Assembly: GCF_013761175.1 (NCBI RefSeq)
Contig: NZ_JACDUR010000002.1
Location: forward strand, 998,816 to 1,062,815
From: Nonomuraea soli
GTDB lineage: Bacteria > Actinomycetota > Actinomycetes > Streptosporangiales > Streptosporangiaceae
Reading direction: 5' to 3'
Length of the DNA: 64,000 nt
Positions 26,533 to 38,041 of this stretch are shown here, piece after piece; within the stretch, counting starts at the first letter, position 1, and the number at the start of each line of letters is the position of its first letter. The notes beneath the pieces are model-generated. The model searched no databases and was not told where the DNA came from. It saw only the letters and a program-made list of their open reading frames with translations. The position numbers and the translations under genes were made by a program.

Positions 26533-27129
26533 CTAGAACGACATTCTGGGCCTTCGCGCGTGGAAGACGAACGCGGGCGGCGGGTTGCCCCACACCGTCC
26601 TGCTGGCCACGACCTCTTCGAACCGCTCGGCCAGCAGCGCGCGGAACCGCTTGGCCGACGGGAGCGGGATGGCGTGGATGTAGGAGAAGGTCGTGAAGGC
26701 CCCGCCCGGCACCAGGCAGGTCGTCACCGCCTCCATGAGCCGGTGCTGCACCTCCAGCGGGAAGGAGGCCCACGGCAGGCCGCTGACGATCACATCGGCG
26801 TGCGGCAGCCCGCGCTCGGCCAGGACGGAGGGCAACTCGGCGGCGTCACCCTGCACCAGGTCGACGGCCGGATACCGGTCGGCCAGGCGGCCCGCCAGGC
26901 GCTCGTTGAGCTCGACGGCCACATGGTGGCCACGACCGCCCAGGCGCCGCTGGATCTCGGCGGTGAACGCGCCCGTTCCCGGACCCAGCTCCACCACCAC
27001 GGGCTCGCCACGCTCGGGGACGGGCTTGCAGACGGCGTCGGCCAGGCGGGGGGAGCTCGGCGCCAGGGCGCCGATCGTCGCGGGGGAGCGAACGAACTCC
27101 CCGAAGAACAGCCCTGCGTCGTTTGCCAT
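26533..27129 (-). CDS. rRNA-adenine/phospholipid N-methyltransferase-like protein
   Basis: A 198-residue methyltransferase with motif I VVVELGPGTGAFTAEIQRRL, acidic HHVAVELNERLAGRL and DVIVSGLPWASFPLEVQHRL, the pattern shared by KsgA/Erm-related proteins and by PmtA-type phosphatidylethanolamine methylases. The SGLPWASF loop favours the PmtA side over rRNA methylases, which have NLPY. ATG at 27129. It is divergent from the histidine kinase gene across 129 bases. Confidence 0.75.
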   Translation of the reverse strand: MANDAGLFFGEFVRSPATIGALAPSSPRLADAVCKPVPERGEPVVVELGPGTGAFTAEIQRRLGGRGHHVAVELNERLAGRLADRYPAVDLVQGDAAELPSVLAERGLPHADVIVSGLPWASFPLEVQHRLMEAVTTCLVPGGAFTTFSYIHAIPLPSAKRFRALLAERFEEVVASRTVWGNPPPAFVFHARRPRMSF

Positions 27130-27258
27130 GGCAAGAGAGTAGAGGGGGCTCCTGGGGTTGTTGATCTGTCTTCCGGCCTTTTTTCCGGCCAGAAGGAGGA
27201 GGCACGCTCGTCCGCTCGAAGGATCGGAACCGCTCGCGGATCCGGCTACCTTGGGTGC

Positions 27259-29181
27259 GTGAAATGGCGTGGATGGCGGCTTGACCTGCTGCTCGGAGCG
27301 GCCGCGATCGGCCTCGACCTCCTGCTGTCGGGCAAATCCGCCGTGCCCGGCCAGACCTGGATCGTCGTGCTCTTCGCGGTCCTGGTGGGCGCGCCTATGG
27401 CGTTGCTGCGACATTTCCCTACCCCCGTCGGCCTGTATCTCGCCGGACTGGCGATCTTCACCGACCAGATCGGCTCGTTCACCGCCAACACCGCCCAGCT
27501 CCTGCTGTGCGTCGCCATCGTCATGACCGGCCACCAGCGCGGATGGCGCGGCCTGGCCGTCGTCCTGCCCGCCGCCTTCGTGGCGACCGCGATGAACCTG
27601 GCCGATCCCGGCCTCGCGCTCACCGCCGGGACGTGGATCTTCACCGTCGGCATCCCGCTGCTGCCCGCCGTCGTCGGCCTCTACCTCCGCCGCCCAGCCG
27701 CGCGCCTGCGCGAGCTCGACTTCACCGCCGACGCCCTGCTCGCCGGAGGCGGCGTCGCCCTCGCCGTGCTCGGCACCTGGCGTTACTGGCACGACGGCTT
27801 CTCCCACGTGTGGATCAGCGGCATGTTCGTCGTCGTCGCCGGATCCGCGCTCGGGCTGGCCCGGCGGCTGCCCGGGCTGATCTTCATGGCCGAGGGGGCG
27901 CTGCTGGTCGTCTCCGACGACTCCTTCCCCGCCGCCACCAGCACGCTCACCATCCTGGTCGAGGTCTCGATCGCGATCTTCGCCATGCGGGTGACCTCGT
28001 GGACCTGGACGGTCCTGGTCTACCTGGCGGGCTCCGGGCTCGCGGCCGTCAGCGTCGTCAGCCAGAACACCGACATCACGCCCACCCGCGTCTTCACCCT
28101 GATGGCGCTGAGCGTCGCGCCCATCGCCATCGGCCGCTACCTGGCCGCCCGCCAGGTCGCGGCCGACTCCGAGCGCGCCCGCGTACGCGAGAGCGAGCAG
28201 CTGGCCGTCGCCCGGCTGCGCGCCGACCAGCTCGCCGAACGCGAGCGCATCGCCCGCGAGGTGCACGACATCGTCGCCCACCACGTCGGGGCGATGGTGC
28301 TGCGCGCCAACGCCGCCCGCTACGCCATGCCCGACGGGCCGGTCGGCGAGGCGCTCACCGACATCCGCGACACCGGCCACCAGGTGCTGCAGGACCTGCG
28401 GGGGCTGCTCGCGCTGCTGCGCGACCCCGGCGGGGCGCCCGAGCTGACCGCCGACCCGGCCGAGGTGGTACGCGAGTCGGCCGAGCGCGTCGGCGCCGCG
28501 GGGCTGCTCGTCGACCTCGACCTCGACCCGGCCACCGCCGACGCGCCGCTCGTCACCCGCGCCTCGGCGGCGCGCATCGTGCAGGAAGGGCTCACCAACG
28601 TGCTCAAACACGCCGGTCCTGGCACCCGCGTGCGGGTCAGGGTCGCCGCGACCGACAAGGGACTCGACGTGGAGGTCGCCAACGACCGCCCACCCACCCC
28701 CCGCCCCGCCGTAGAGGCCGCCCGCGACCGCTCCGCCGGGCGTCCGGTGGGCGACGCGGCACGCGACCGTGCCGCGACCGCCCGTCCCGGGTCGGAGGCC
28801 GCCCGCGACCGCTCCGCGGGACGTCCTGTGGGCGATGCCGCACGCGACCGTGCCGCCGGGCGTCCGGTGGCGGAGGCTTCTCGCGACCGTTCCGGCGGGC
28901 GGCTCGCCGGGGAGGCCGTCCGCGACCGTCCGGACGACGAGGCCGCACCTTCCGGTGGTCCCGCGGCGGAGGGCTCCGACGGTTGGGCGTCGTCGTCCGT
29001 ACGGCTCGCGACCTCTGGCGCGGGTGCGGCGCCCGAGCCGGGCTCGGTGCTGCCCTCCTCGGGACAGGGCCTGGCCGGGATGCGCGAGCGAGCCAGAGCC
29101 TTGGGCGGCACCCTGACCGCGGGACCCGACGAGCACGGCGGCTGGCGCCTGTCGGCCCTCCTGCCGGTGAGCGGCTCATGA
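27259..29181 (+). CDS. Sensor histidine kinase (NarL type) with expanded ATP-lid repeats
   Basis: A 640-residue kinase. Residues 1-280 hold about eight to ten membrane helices; a HisKA_3 dimerisation helix follows with the phosphoacceptor His336 in AREVHDIVAHH; the ATPase domain has the N box SAARIVQEGLTNVLKHA, G1-like DVEVANDRP and G2 GQGLAGMRERARALGG. Between G1 and G2 about 110 extra residues include six copies of a 13-residue unit (AARDRSAGRPVGD). Such a lid insert is not normal. GTG start at 27259. It forms a two-component pair with the response regulator downstream. Confidence 0.85.
   Translation: MKWRGWRLDLLLGAAAIGLDLLLSGKSAVPGQTWIVVLFAVLVGAPMALLRHFPTPVGLYLAGLAIFTDQIGSFTANTAQLLLCVAIVMTGHQRGWRGLAVVLPAAFVATAMNLADPGLALTAGTWIFTVGIPLLPAVVGLYLRRPAARLRELDFTADALLAGGGVALAVLGTWRYWHDGFSHVWISGMFVVVAGSALGLARRLPGLIFMAEGALLVVSDDSFPAATSTLTILVEVSIAIFAMRVTSWTWTVLVYLAGSGLAAVSVVSQNTDITPTRVFTLMALSVAPIAIGRYLAARQVAADSERARVRESEQLAVARLRADQLAERERIAREVHDIVAHHVGAMVLRANAARYAMPDGPVGEALTDIRDTGHQVLQDLRGLLALLRDPGGAPELTADPAEVVRESAERVGAAGLLVDLDLDPATADAPLVTRASAARIVQEGLTNVLKHAGPGTRVRVRVAATDKGLDVEVANDRPPTPRPAVEAARDRSAGRPVGDAARDRAATARPGSEAARDRSAGRPVGDAARDRAAGRPVAEASRDRSGGRLAGEAVRDRPDDEAAPSGGPAAEGSDGWASSSVRLATSGAGAAPEPGSVLPSSGQGLAGMRERARALGGTLTAGPDEHGGWRLSALLPVSGS
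28717..28953 (+). repeat. 39-base tandem repeat in the histidine kinase ATP lid
   Basis: Units begin at 28717, 28756 (42 bases), 28798, 28837, 28876 and 28915, each starting with GCC/GCG-GCC-CGC-GAC-CG-like codons and encoding A-A-R-D-R-x-A-G-R-P-V-G-D. The first and third units are nearly identical. All keep the frame, so expansion has been selected or tolerated as protein. Confidence 0.9.
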
Positions 29182-29285
29182 GCGCGGCTCTGCCACCGGT
29201 GGGTGGCTCATGACCCGCGCTCTGCTACCGGAGGGTGGCTCATGACCCGCGCCCTGCTACCGGAGGGTGGCTCATGATCCGTGTC
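29158..29285 (+). repeat. Four 32-base tandem repeats carrying copies of a ribosome-binding site and ATG
   Basis: Copies lie at 29158-29189, 29190-29221, 29222-29253 and 29254-29285. The last two differ at only four positions; the first is diverged and encodes the end of the kinase and its stop. Each copy contains a purine-rich ribosome-binding stretch followed by GGCTCATGA. As 32 is not a multiple of three, successive ATGs are in different frames; only the last opens into the response regulator. Confidence 0.9.
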
Positions 29286-29942
29286 CTCATCGCCGACGAC
29301 CAGGCGCTCGTGCGCGCCGGGGTCCGCATGCTGCTCCAGGCCGCCGGCATGGAGGTGGTCGCCGAGGCGCAGGACGGAGCCGAGGCCGTACGGCACGCCG
29401 AGCAGCACCTGCCCGACGTCATCCTCATGGACCTGCGCATGCCGCGACTCGACGGACTGGAGGCCAGCAGGCGCATCCTGGCCGCCCGGCCCGGCGCCCG
29501 CATCGTGGTGCTGACCACCTTCGCCGAAGACTCCAACGTCTACGCCGCGCTACGTATGGGAGCGGTCGGCTTCCTCGTCAAGGACGACGAGCCGGAGCTC
29601 ATGGTCGAGGCGGTGCGCCGGGCGGCGATGGGCGAGCAGCTGCTGGCCCCGAGCGTGCTGCGGCGGGTGGTGGAGCGGGCGGTGGCCGCCGAGGAGGTCG
29701 CGGGCCTGGCCGTGCCCTCCTCGCTGACCGATCGCGAGGTCGACGTGCTGACCCTGGTCGGGGCGGGCCTGTCCAACGCGGAGATCGCCGACCGGCTCCA
29801 CGTCGGGGTGACGACCGTCAAGTCCCACGTCGGCGCCGCCATGGACAAGCTCGGCCTGCGCAACCGCACCCAGGCGGCCGTGCTGGCCTTCCGGATGGGC
29901 CTGGTCGACGCCGACTTCCGTCCCGTACGCAGGAGGGCGTGA
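29274..29942 (+). CDS. LuxR/NarL-family response regulator
   Basis: A 222-residue response regulator with receiver domain (IRVLIADDQALVRAGVRMLL; phosphoacceptor Asp in VILMDLRMPR; Lys in FLVKDDEP) and a C-terminal LuxR helix-turn-helix (SLTDREVDVLTLVGAGLSNA, VGVTTVKSHVGAAMDKLGLR). The start is the ATG at 29274 after CCGGAGGGTGGCTC; an in-frame start 13 codons upstream lies in the previous repeat copy and would add non-family sequence. It partners the kinase directly upstream. Confidence 0.92.
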   Translation: MIRVLIADDQALVRAGVRMLLQAAGMEVVAEAQDGAEAVRHAEQHLPDVILMDLRMPRLDGLEASRRILAARPGARIVVLTTFAEDSNVYAALRMGAVGFLVKDDEPELMVEAVRRAAMGEQLLAPSVLRRVVERAVAAEEVAGLAVPSSLTDREVDVLTLVGAGLSNAEIADRLHVGVTTVKSHVGAAMDKLGLRNRTQAAVLAFRMGLVDADFRPVRRRA

Positions 29943-29946
29943 GACA

Positions 29947-29986
29947 TCCGCCTGCCGGTGTAGTCGCCACTCACCCGGCAGGCGGA
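29947..29986 (+). terminator. Terminator of the two-component operon
   Basis: A perfect 12-bp stem (CCGCCTGCCGG with its complement, closed by an outer T-A pair) with a 16-base loop lies four bases after the response regulator stop. No T-tract follows, as is common for this GC range. Confidence 0.75.
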
Positions 29987-30046
29987 CGACCTTGGGCGGG
30001 CACGCGCAGCACCATGTGGACCTGACGTTCTATCGGAAGGATCCAC

Positions 30047-30481
30047 ATGCACACCGTTGCCCCTGTCGCGGCGGCCAGGCCGGTCGCGGGCGGCCTCGTC
30101 TACACCCTGCGCGTCCTGATCCTCATCCACGGCGTGACCCTGCTGGTCGCCGCGTCGATGGCCGGGCGCGCGCTCACGTACGACTCGGAGTTCGTGCTCA
30201 GCGTCGACCAGGCCGCCGCCGAGCCGCACGTGATGGTGGGCATGGTCGCCCACCTGGTCGGTCTGGTGCAGCTCATCGCCGCCGTCCTGTACTGGCGGCC
30301 GGGCCGTGGCGCGGGCTGGCCGGCCCTGGCCAGCCTCGGCCTGTTCCTGCTGGGCATCGCCCAGCACTTCGTGCTCGGCATCGGGCTCAACGTGCACGTG
30401 CCGAACGGGGTGCTGCTGTTCGGTCTCATCCTGGTGCTGCTGGTGTGGTCCTGGTCGCCCAGGGCCGCGGCCAGGCGCTGA
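30047..30481 (+). CDS. Four-helix membrane protein, unknown function
   Basis: A 144-residue protein with four hydrophobic helices at about residues 18-40, 60-82, 90-112 and 118-138 and a short basic C-terminus. No enzyme motif is visible. ATG at 30047 with GGAAGG seven bases upstream. It stands alone, following a terminator and converging with the esterase gene three bases away. I do not recognise a family. Confidence 0.7.
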   Translation: MHTVAPVAAARPVAGGLVYTLRVLILIHGVTLLVAASMAGRALTYDSEFVLSVDQAAAEPHVMVGMVAHLVGLVQLIAAVLYWRPGRGAGWPALASLGLFLLGIAQHFVLGIGLNVHVPNGVLLFGLILVLLVWSWSPRAAARR

Positions 30482-30484
30482 GCG

Positions 30485-31798
30485 TCAGGAGCAGGCCGAG
30501 CCGTTCAGGGCGAACGACGGGGGCTTGCCGGTGTTGCCCGTGTGGGTGGCCTGGAAGCCGAAGGAGACCGAGCCGCCGGGGGCGATGGCGGCGTTGTAGG
30601 ACACGTTCCTGGCGGTGACCTGGCCGGTGGCGGGGGAGACGGTGGCGTTCCAGGCGTTGGTCACGTTCTGCCCTGACGGCAGGGCGAAGGCCAGCGCCCA
30701 CCCGTTGACGGCGGTGGAGCCGGTGTTGGTGACGGTGACCTCGGCGGTCAGGCCGGTGTTCCAGGCGTTGACGGTGTAGGCGACCCGGCACGGGCCCCCT
30801 GACGTGGGTGTGACGGTGGGCGTGGGTGTGACCGTGGGGGTGACGCTGGGGGACGGGCTGGTCGTGGGGCTGGGCTGGGTGCCGCCGTCGAGGCCGAGGA
30901 AACGGATCACCTCGGCGGCCTGGCCCGCCTGGGGCAGGTTGTGGCCGACGCCCTGGAGGCTGACCGCCTCGACGGGCGCCTGCCCGCCCGCCGAGCCGTA
31001 CCTGGTCCTGGTCTGGTTGGCGGCGGGCCGGTCGGTCAGCGCGGGGGTCTGGCCGAGGCCGTGCACGTTGGTCCACTGCTTGATCTGCTCGCCGAAGTTC
31101 GGGTAGCGCAGGGTGGAGTCCTCGGTGCCGTGCCAGATCTGCATGCGGGGGCGCGCCCCGGTGTAGCCGGGGTAGGCGGCGCGGACCAGGTCGCCCCACT
31201 GCTGCGGGGTCTTGATGAGCTGGCCGCTGGAGCAGGTGCTGTTCCACATGGAGCCGTCGGTGGTGGCGAAGCAGCCGAACGGCACGCCCATGAAGCTCGC
31301 TCCGCCCTTGAAGACGTCGGGGTAGGCGCCGAGCAGGACGTTGGTCATCATGCCGCCGCTGGAGGCGCCGGTGACGTAGGTGCGGGCGGGGTCGGCGCCG
31401 TAGGTCTGCTGCACGTGGCGGACCATCGACACCAGGCCGACCGGGTCGCTGCCGCCGTTGTGGGTGAGAGCCTGGGGCGAGGAGACGTCCCAGCACAGGC
31501 TGCTGCGCGTGACGCTGGGGTAGATGACGATGAACTTGTGCCGGTCGGCGAGCGCCGCGAACTCGGTGCCCGAGTGGAAGGCGGGGCCGGAGCCGGTGCA
31601 GTAGTGGTTGGCGAGCAGGAGCGCCGGGCGGGCGGGCACGCCGTCGGGGACGTACAGGTGCATGCGGAGGTTGGTGGGGTTCGTCCCGAAGCCGGTCACC
31701 TCGGTGAGCTGGGCGGAATAGGCCGGTGGTGCCAAGGCGAGCCATCCGGCCACCAGGGTCACCAGGGCGATCAGGGCCGTGGTCAGAGATGCGCGCAT
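30485..31798 (-). CDS. Secreted PHB-depolymerase-type/CE1 esterase with cellulose-binding module (CBM2)
   Basis: A 437-residue exported protein: signal peptide at residues 1-29 (LTTALIALVTLVAGWLALA, cleavage near AYSA), a CE1/PHB-depolymerase-like catalytic domain with the nucleophile elbow VTGASSGGMMTN, a Thr/Pro/Ser linker, and a C-terminal CBM2 (VAYTVNAWNTGLTAEVTVTN; ending in a paired Cys). Members are acetylxylan or feruloyl esterases acting outside the cell on plant cell wall. The ATG at 31798 has GAGGAGG seven bases upstream; a longer frame upstream is not used. A xylan-type operator lies 39 bases upstream. Confidence 0.87.
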   Translation of the reverse strand: MRASLTTALIALVTLVAGWLALAPPAYSAQLTEVTGFGTNPTNLRMHLYVPDGVPARPALLLANHYCTGSGPAFHSGTEFAALADRHKFIVIYPSVTRSSLCWDVSSPQALTHNGGSDPVGLVSMVRHVQQTYGADPARTYVTGASSGGMMTNVLLGAYPDVFKGGASFMGVPFGCFATTDGSMWNSTCSSGQLIKTPQQWGDLVRAAYPGYTGARPRMQIWHGTEDSTLRYPNFGEQIKQWTNVHGLGQTPALTDRPAANQTRTRYGSAGGQAPVEAVSLQGVGHNLPQAGQAAEVIRFLGLDGGTQPSPTTSPSPSVTPTVTPTPTVTPTSGGPCRVAYTVNAWNTGLTAEVTVTNTGSTAVNGWALAFALPSGQNVTNAWNATVSPATGQVTARNVSYNAAIAPGGSVSFGFQATHTGNTGKPPSFALNGSACS

Positions 31799-31836
31799 CG
31801 CGCCGCCTCCTCGGGCTGAAATATTCGTCATCGCTA

Positions 31837-31847
31837 CGAAAGTTTCT
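31837..31847. promoter_or_regulatory. CGAAAGTTTCT site, likely LacI-family (xylan) operator
   Basis: CGAAAGTTTCT resembles the CGAAA(C/G)TTTCG operators of BxlR/XlnR-type LacI repressors of xylan genes in actinobacteria, with one mismatch at the last base. It lies upstream of the secreted esterase. No LacI regulator is in the window, so the repressor would be encoded elsewhere. Confidence 0.45.
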
Positions 31848-31947
31848 AAGCCCGTCTGGCTCATGTGTCACGAAGACGGCCCTCGTGCTGCTCGTCCCCG
31901 CTGATGATCTATGAAAATTTCAGTGGCCCCTCGGATAGGCTGGCAGC

Positions 31948-32541
31948 GTGTTCGTGAAGATCTGCGGGCTGCGCGAGCCCGAGCACATCGAGGCCGCCGT
32001 CGAGGCGGGCGCCGACGCCATCGGCTTCATGCTGACCGCCAGCCCCCGGCGCGTCGACCCCGAGCGGGCCGCCGAGCTGGCCGCGCTGGTGCCCGGCCAC
32101 GTGCTGACCGTCGGCGTCTTCCACGGCGAGAGCCCCGACGAGGTACGGCAGGCGGCTCGCGCGTCGGGGGTGCGGGCGATCCAGCTCCACGGCCGTCACC
32201 CGCACCAGGACTTCATCGACCTGAAGGACCTCGGCCTGCCCCTGCTGCGGGCGGTGCCGTTCGACGCCGACCTGCGGTGCGGCGCCTTCGGCGAAGACCT
32301 GCTGCTGGTCGACGCCCCGCGCGCGGGATCCGGCGAGCCGTGGGACTGGGCGGCGGTCCGCGACCGCGCCACCGGCACGTGGCTGCTGGCCGGCGGCCTC
32401 ACCCCCACCAACGTGGCCGAGGCCGTGGCCGCCGCGCGGCCGTGGGGCGTCGACGTCTCCAGCGGGGTGGAGGTGTCGAGAGGCGTCAAGGACAGCGCCC
32501 TGATCCGCGCCTTCGTCGCCGCCGCCCGCGGCGCGGCCTGA
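31948..32541 (+). CDS. trpF: Phosphoribosylanthranilate isomerase
   Basis: A 197-residue TIM-barrel enzyme of tryptophan biosynthesis converting phosphoribosylanthranilate to CdRP. The catalytic N-terminal KICGLRE and the phosphate-binding LAGGLTPTNVAEAV and GVDVSSGVE are present, with the general acid aspartate in VSSGVE-linked positions and LLLVDAP. GTG start at 31948. It is isolated from other trp genes, which is common in actinobacteria. It is divergent from the esterase gene and convergent with thiC. Confidence 0.93.
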   Translation: MFVKICGLREPEHIEAAVEAGADAIGFMLTASPRRVDPERAAELAALVPGHVLTVGVFHGESPDEVRQAARASGVRAIQLHGRHPHQDFIDLKDLGLPLLRAVPFDADLRCGAFGEDLLLVDAPRAGSGEPWDWAAVRDRATGTWLLAGGLTPTNVAEAVAAARPWGVDVSSGVEVSRGVKDSALIRAFVAAARGAA

Positions 32542-32642
32542 GAGCCCGGCCCCCGTCGGGCCCCCTGGCCGCACCGCGGGCGGGGGTGCGCAGGACCCGG
32601 CTCCGCTGGGGGAGGGTTCGAAGCCGGGCCCAGTCCGGGGGG

Positions 32643-35278
<2,636 letters not shown>

Positions 35279-35282
35279 TCGG

Positions 35283-37784
35283 GTGAAGGCGGTCGTCATG
35301 GCGGGCGGGGAAGGCACTCGGCTGCGTCCGATGACCGCCAACCAGCCCAAACCGCTGCTTCCCGTCGTCAACCGCCCGATCATGGAACACGTGCTGCGCC
35401 TGCTCAAGCGGCACGGGCTGACCGAGACCGTCGTCACCGTGCAGTTCCTGGCCGCCCTGGTGCGCTCCTACTTCGGCGACGGCGACGAGCTGGGCATGAC
35501 CCTCCACTACGCCACCGAGGACCTGCCCCTCGGTACGGCCGGCAGCGTGAAGAACGCCGCCAGCCGCTTACGCGACGACAGCTTCCTGGTCATCTCCGGC
35601 GACGCCCTCACCGACGTCGACCTGTCGGACATGATCCGCTTCCACCGCGCGAACTCCGCGCTGGTCACCATCGGGCTCAAGCGGGTGCCCAACCCGCTGG
35701 AGTTCGGCATCATCATCGTCGACGAGGCGGGGCGCATCCAGCGGTTCCTGGAGAAGCCCACCTGGGGCCAGGTCTTCTCCGACACCGTCAACACCGGCAT
35801 CTACGTCATGGAGCCGGAGATCCTCGACGAGGTGGCCGACGGCCAGGCCGTCGACTGGGCCGCCGACGTCTTCCCCAAGCTCCTGGAGCGCGGCGCCCCG
35901 CTGTACGGCTATGTCGCCGACGGCTACTGGGAGGACGTCGGCACGCACGAGAGCTACCTCAAGGCCCAGGCCGACGCGCTGGCCGGGCGGGTCAAGCTCG
36001 ACATCGGCGGCTTCGAGCTGTCGCCGGGCGTCTGGGTGGCCGAGACCGCCGCCGTCGACCCTGAGGCCGTGCTCAAGGGCCCGCTGCTGATCGGCGACTA
36101 CGCCAAGGTGGAGGCGGGTGCCGAGTTACGCGAATACACCGTGCTGGGCGACAACGCCGTCGTGCGCGAGGGCGCGTTCCTGCACCGGGCGGTGGTGCAC
36201 GACAACGTCTACCTCGGGCCGGGCACGAACCTGCGCGGATGCGTCATCGGCAAGAGCACCGACGTGATGACGGGCGCGCGCATCGAGGAGAACGCCGTCA
36301 TCGGTGACGAGTGCGTCATCGGCGCGGAGGCGTACGTCTCCAGCGGGGTCAAGATCTACCCGTTCAAGACCGTCGAGGCGGGCGCGGTGGTCAACACCAG
36401 CGTCATCTGGGAGTCGCGCGGCCAGGCGAGCCTGTTCGGCCGTCGCGGCATCAGCGGGCTGGTCAACGTCGAGATCACCCCCGAGCTGTGCGTACGGCTG
36501 GCCAGCGCCTACGCCACCACCCTGAAGAAGGGCGAGTCGGTCGTCACCTCCCGTGACGCCTCCCGGGCGGCCAGCGCGCTGAAGAGGGCGGTTATCAGCG
36601 CCCTGACGGCCAGTGCCATCAACGTCATCGACCTGGAGGCCGCGCCGCTGCCGGTGACGCGCTTCTACACCTCGCGCAAGCCCACCAGCGGCGGCATCGC
36701 CCTGCGCACCACGGCGGGCGACCCGCAGAGCGTCGACATCGTCTTCCTCGACTCCGAGGGCGCCGACCTGGCCCCGGCCACGCAGCGCAAGCTGGAGCGC
36801 GTCTACTCCCGCCAGGAGTTCCGCCGCGCCTTCCCCGGCGAGATCGCCGAGCTGTCCTATCCGGCGCGCGCCATCGAGGACTACGCCCACGAGCTGCTGC
36901 GTTGCGTCGACATGCGCGGCGCCGACGACCTCAAGGTCGTGGTCGACTGCGCCGGCGGCACCTCCTCGCTGGTCATGCCGACCCTGCTGGGCCGCGTCGG
37001 GCTGGAGGTCCTGACCGTCAACGCCCGCCTCGACGAGGCCTCGCCCACCGAGACCCTGGCCGAGCGGCGGCGCGACCTGCAGCGATTGTCGGAGCTCGTG
37101 GGCTCCTCACGCGCCCACTTCGGGGTGCGCTTCGACCCGGTCGGCGAGCGCATCGCCCTGGTCGACGAGAAGGGCCAGCTGATCAGCGAGGAGCGGGCCC
37201 TGCTCGTGGTGCTCGACCTGGTGGCGGCCGAGCGCAGGGGCGGGCGGGTGGCGCTGCCCGTCACCACCACGCGCGTGGCCGAGCAGGTCTGCCGCTTCCA
37301 CGGCGTGCAGGTCGAGTGGACCTCCACGGCGCAGGACGCGCTGACGTCGGCGGCGGCCGAGGAGGAGATGATCTTCGCGGGCGACGGGAGGGGCGGCTTC
37401 GTGGTGCCCGAGTTCGCGCCCACGGTCGACGGCCTGGCGGCCTTCATGCGGCTGCTGGGGCTGGTGGCCAGGACGAGGCTCTCGCTCAGCCAGATCGACG
37501 CCCGCATCCCGCAGGCCCGGCTGCTGCGCCGCGCCGTACCCACCCCGTGGGCGGCCAAGGGCCTGGTCATGCGCTCGCTCATCGAGGCGGCGGAGGAGCA
37601 GGGGCTGCACTACGAGACCACCGACGGGGTGCGCGTGGTGCTTGACGACCGGAGCTGGGTGCTGATCATCCCGGCCGCCACCGAGCCGGTCACCGACCTG
37701 TGGGCCGAGGCGCGGGACGTCGACTCCGCCCAGGCTCTCCTGGAGCGGTGGGCGCGCGTCGTGGAGGAGGCCTCCGGCGCATGA
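35283..37784 (+). CDS. Mannose-1-phosphate guanylyltransferase fused to a degenerate phosphomannomutase
   Basis: An 833-residue fusion. Residues 1-230 are a nucleotidyltransferase with the signature [20 protein letters not shown] and the NTP-sugar core; residues 240-380 are left-handed beta-helix hexapeptide repeats; residues 390-833 resemble a phosphohexomutase. The mutase motifs are broken: SASHNP-type phosphoserine loop reads [11 protein letters not shown], and the metal DxDxDR motif reads [12 protein letters not shown]. So it is likely a GDP-mannose or related NDP-sugar synthase with a non-catalytic tail. Starts four bases after the upstream gene. Confidence 0.85.
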   Translation: MKAVVMAGGEGTRLRPMTANQPKPLLPVVNRPIMEHVLRLLKRHGLTETVVTVQFLAALVRSYFGDGDELGMTLHYATEDLPLGTAGSVKNAASRLRDDSFLVISGDALTDVDLSDMIRFHRANSALVTIGLKRVPNPLEFGIIIVDEAGRIQRFLEKPTWGQVFSDTVNTGIYVMEPEILDEVADGQAVDWAADVFPKLLERGAPLYGYVADGYWEDVGTHESYLKAQADALAGRVKLDIGGFELSPGVWVAETAAVDPEAVLKGPLLIGDYAKVEAGAELREYTVLGDNAVVREGAFLHRAVVHDNVYLGPGTNLRGCVIGKSTDVMTGARIEENAVIGDECVIGAEAYVSSGVKIYPFKTVEAGAVVNTSVIWESRGQASLFGRRGISGLVNVEITPELCVRLASAYATTLKKGESVVTSRDASRAASALKRAVISALTASAINVIDLEAAPLPVTRFYTSRKPTSGGIALRTTAGDPQSVDIVFLDSEGADLAPATQRKLERVYSRQEFRRAFPGEIAELSYPARAIEDYAHELLRCVDMRGADDLKVVVDCAGGTSSLVMPTLLGRVGLEVLTVNARLDEASPTETLAERRRDLQRLSELVGSSRAHFGVRFDPVGERIALVDEKGQLISEERALLVVLDLVAAERRGGRVALPVTTTRVAEQVCRFHGVQVEWTSTAQDALTSAAAEEEMIFAGDGRGGFVVPEFAPTVDGLAAFMRLLGLVARTRLSLSQIDARIPQARLLRRAVPTPWAAKGLVMRSLIEAAEEQGLHYETTDGVRVVLDDRSWVLIIPAATEPVTDLWAEARDVDSAQALLERWARVVEEASGA

Positions 37785-37921
37785 TCGAGATTTGGCCAAG
37801 ATTGCCTCAGGAATGCCTCCGAATCGGTCCCAACAGGACTCCGAAACCCCACAGTGATGGACCTTGAGGTACGTCCAGCGGTAACTTGTCTCCGTCCAAT
37901 CTTGTCGTCCGGCGTCTCGCC

Positions 37922-37950
37922 TTGACCTTTGCGGCGCATCAGCGTAAGTT
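37922..37950 (+). promoter_or_regulatory. Probable housekeeping promoter upstream of garA
   Basis: TTGACC (37922-37927) and TAAGTT (37945-37950) are spaced 17 bases, a good match to actinobacterial sigma-A promoters, about 90 bases upstream of garA. A second TTGACA lies at 37976-37981 without an obvious -10. The remaining 257-base gap (37785-38041) holds no gene. Confidence 0.4.
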
Positions 37951-38041
37951 GCGGCATTCGCAATGTTGACAGCGTTAGCAAGCGAGGCGCGCCCCGAGCA
38001 CCGAAAAGCCGCGTTCTCGCGGTAGGAGGCCGAGCCGATCG

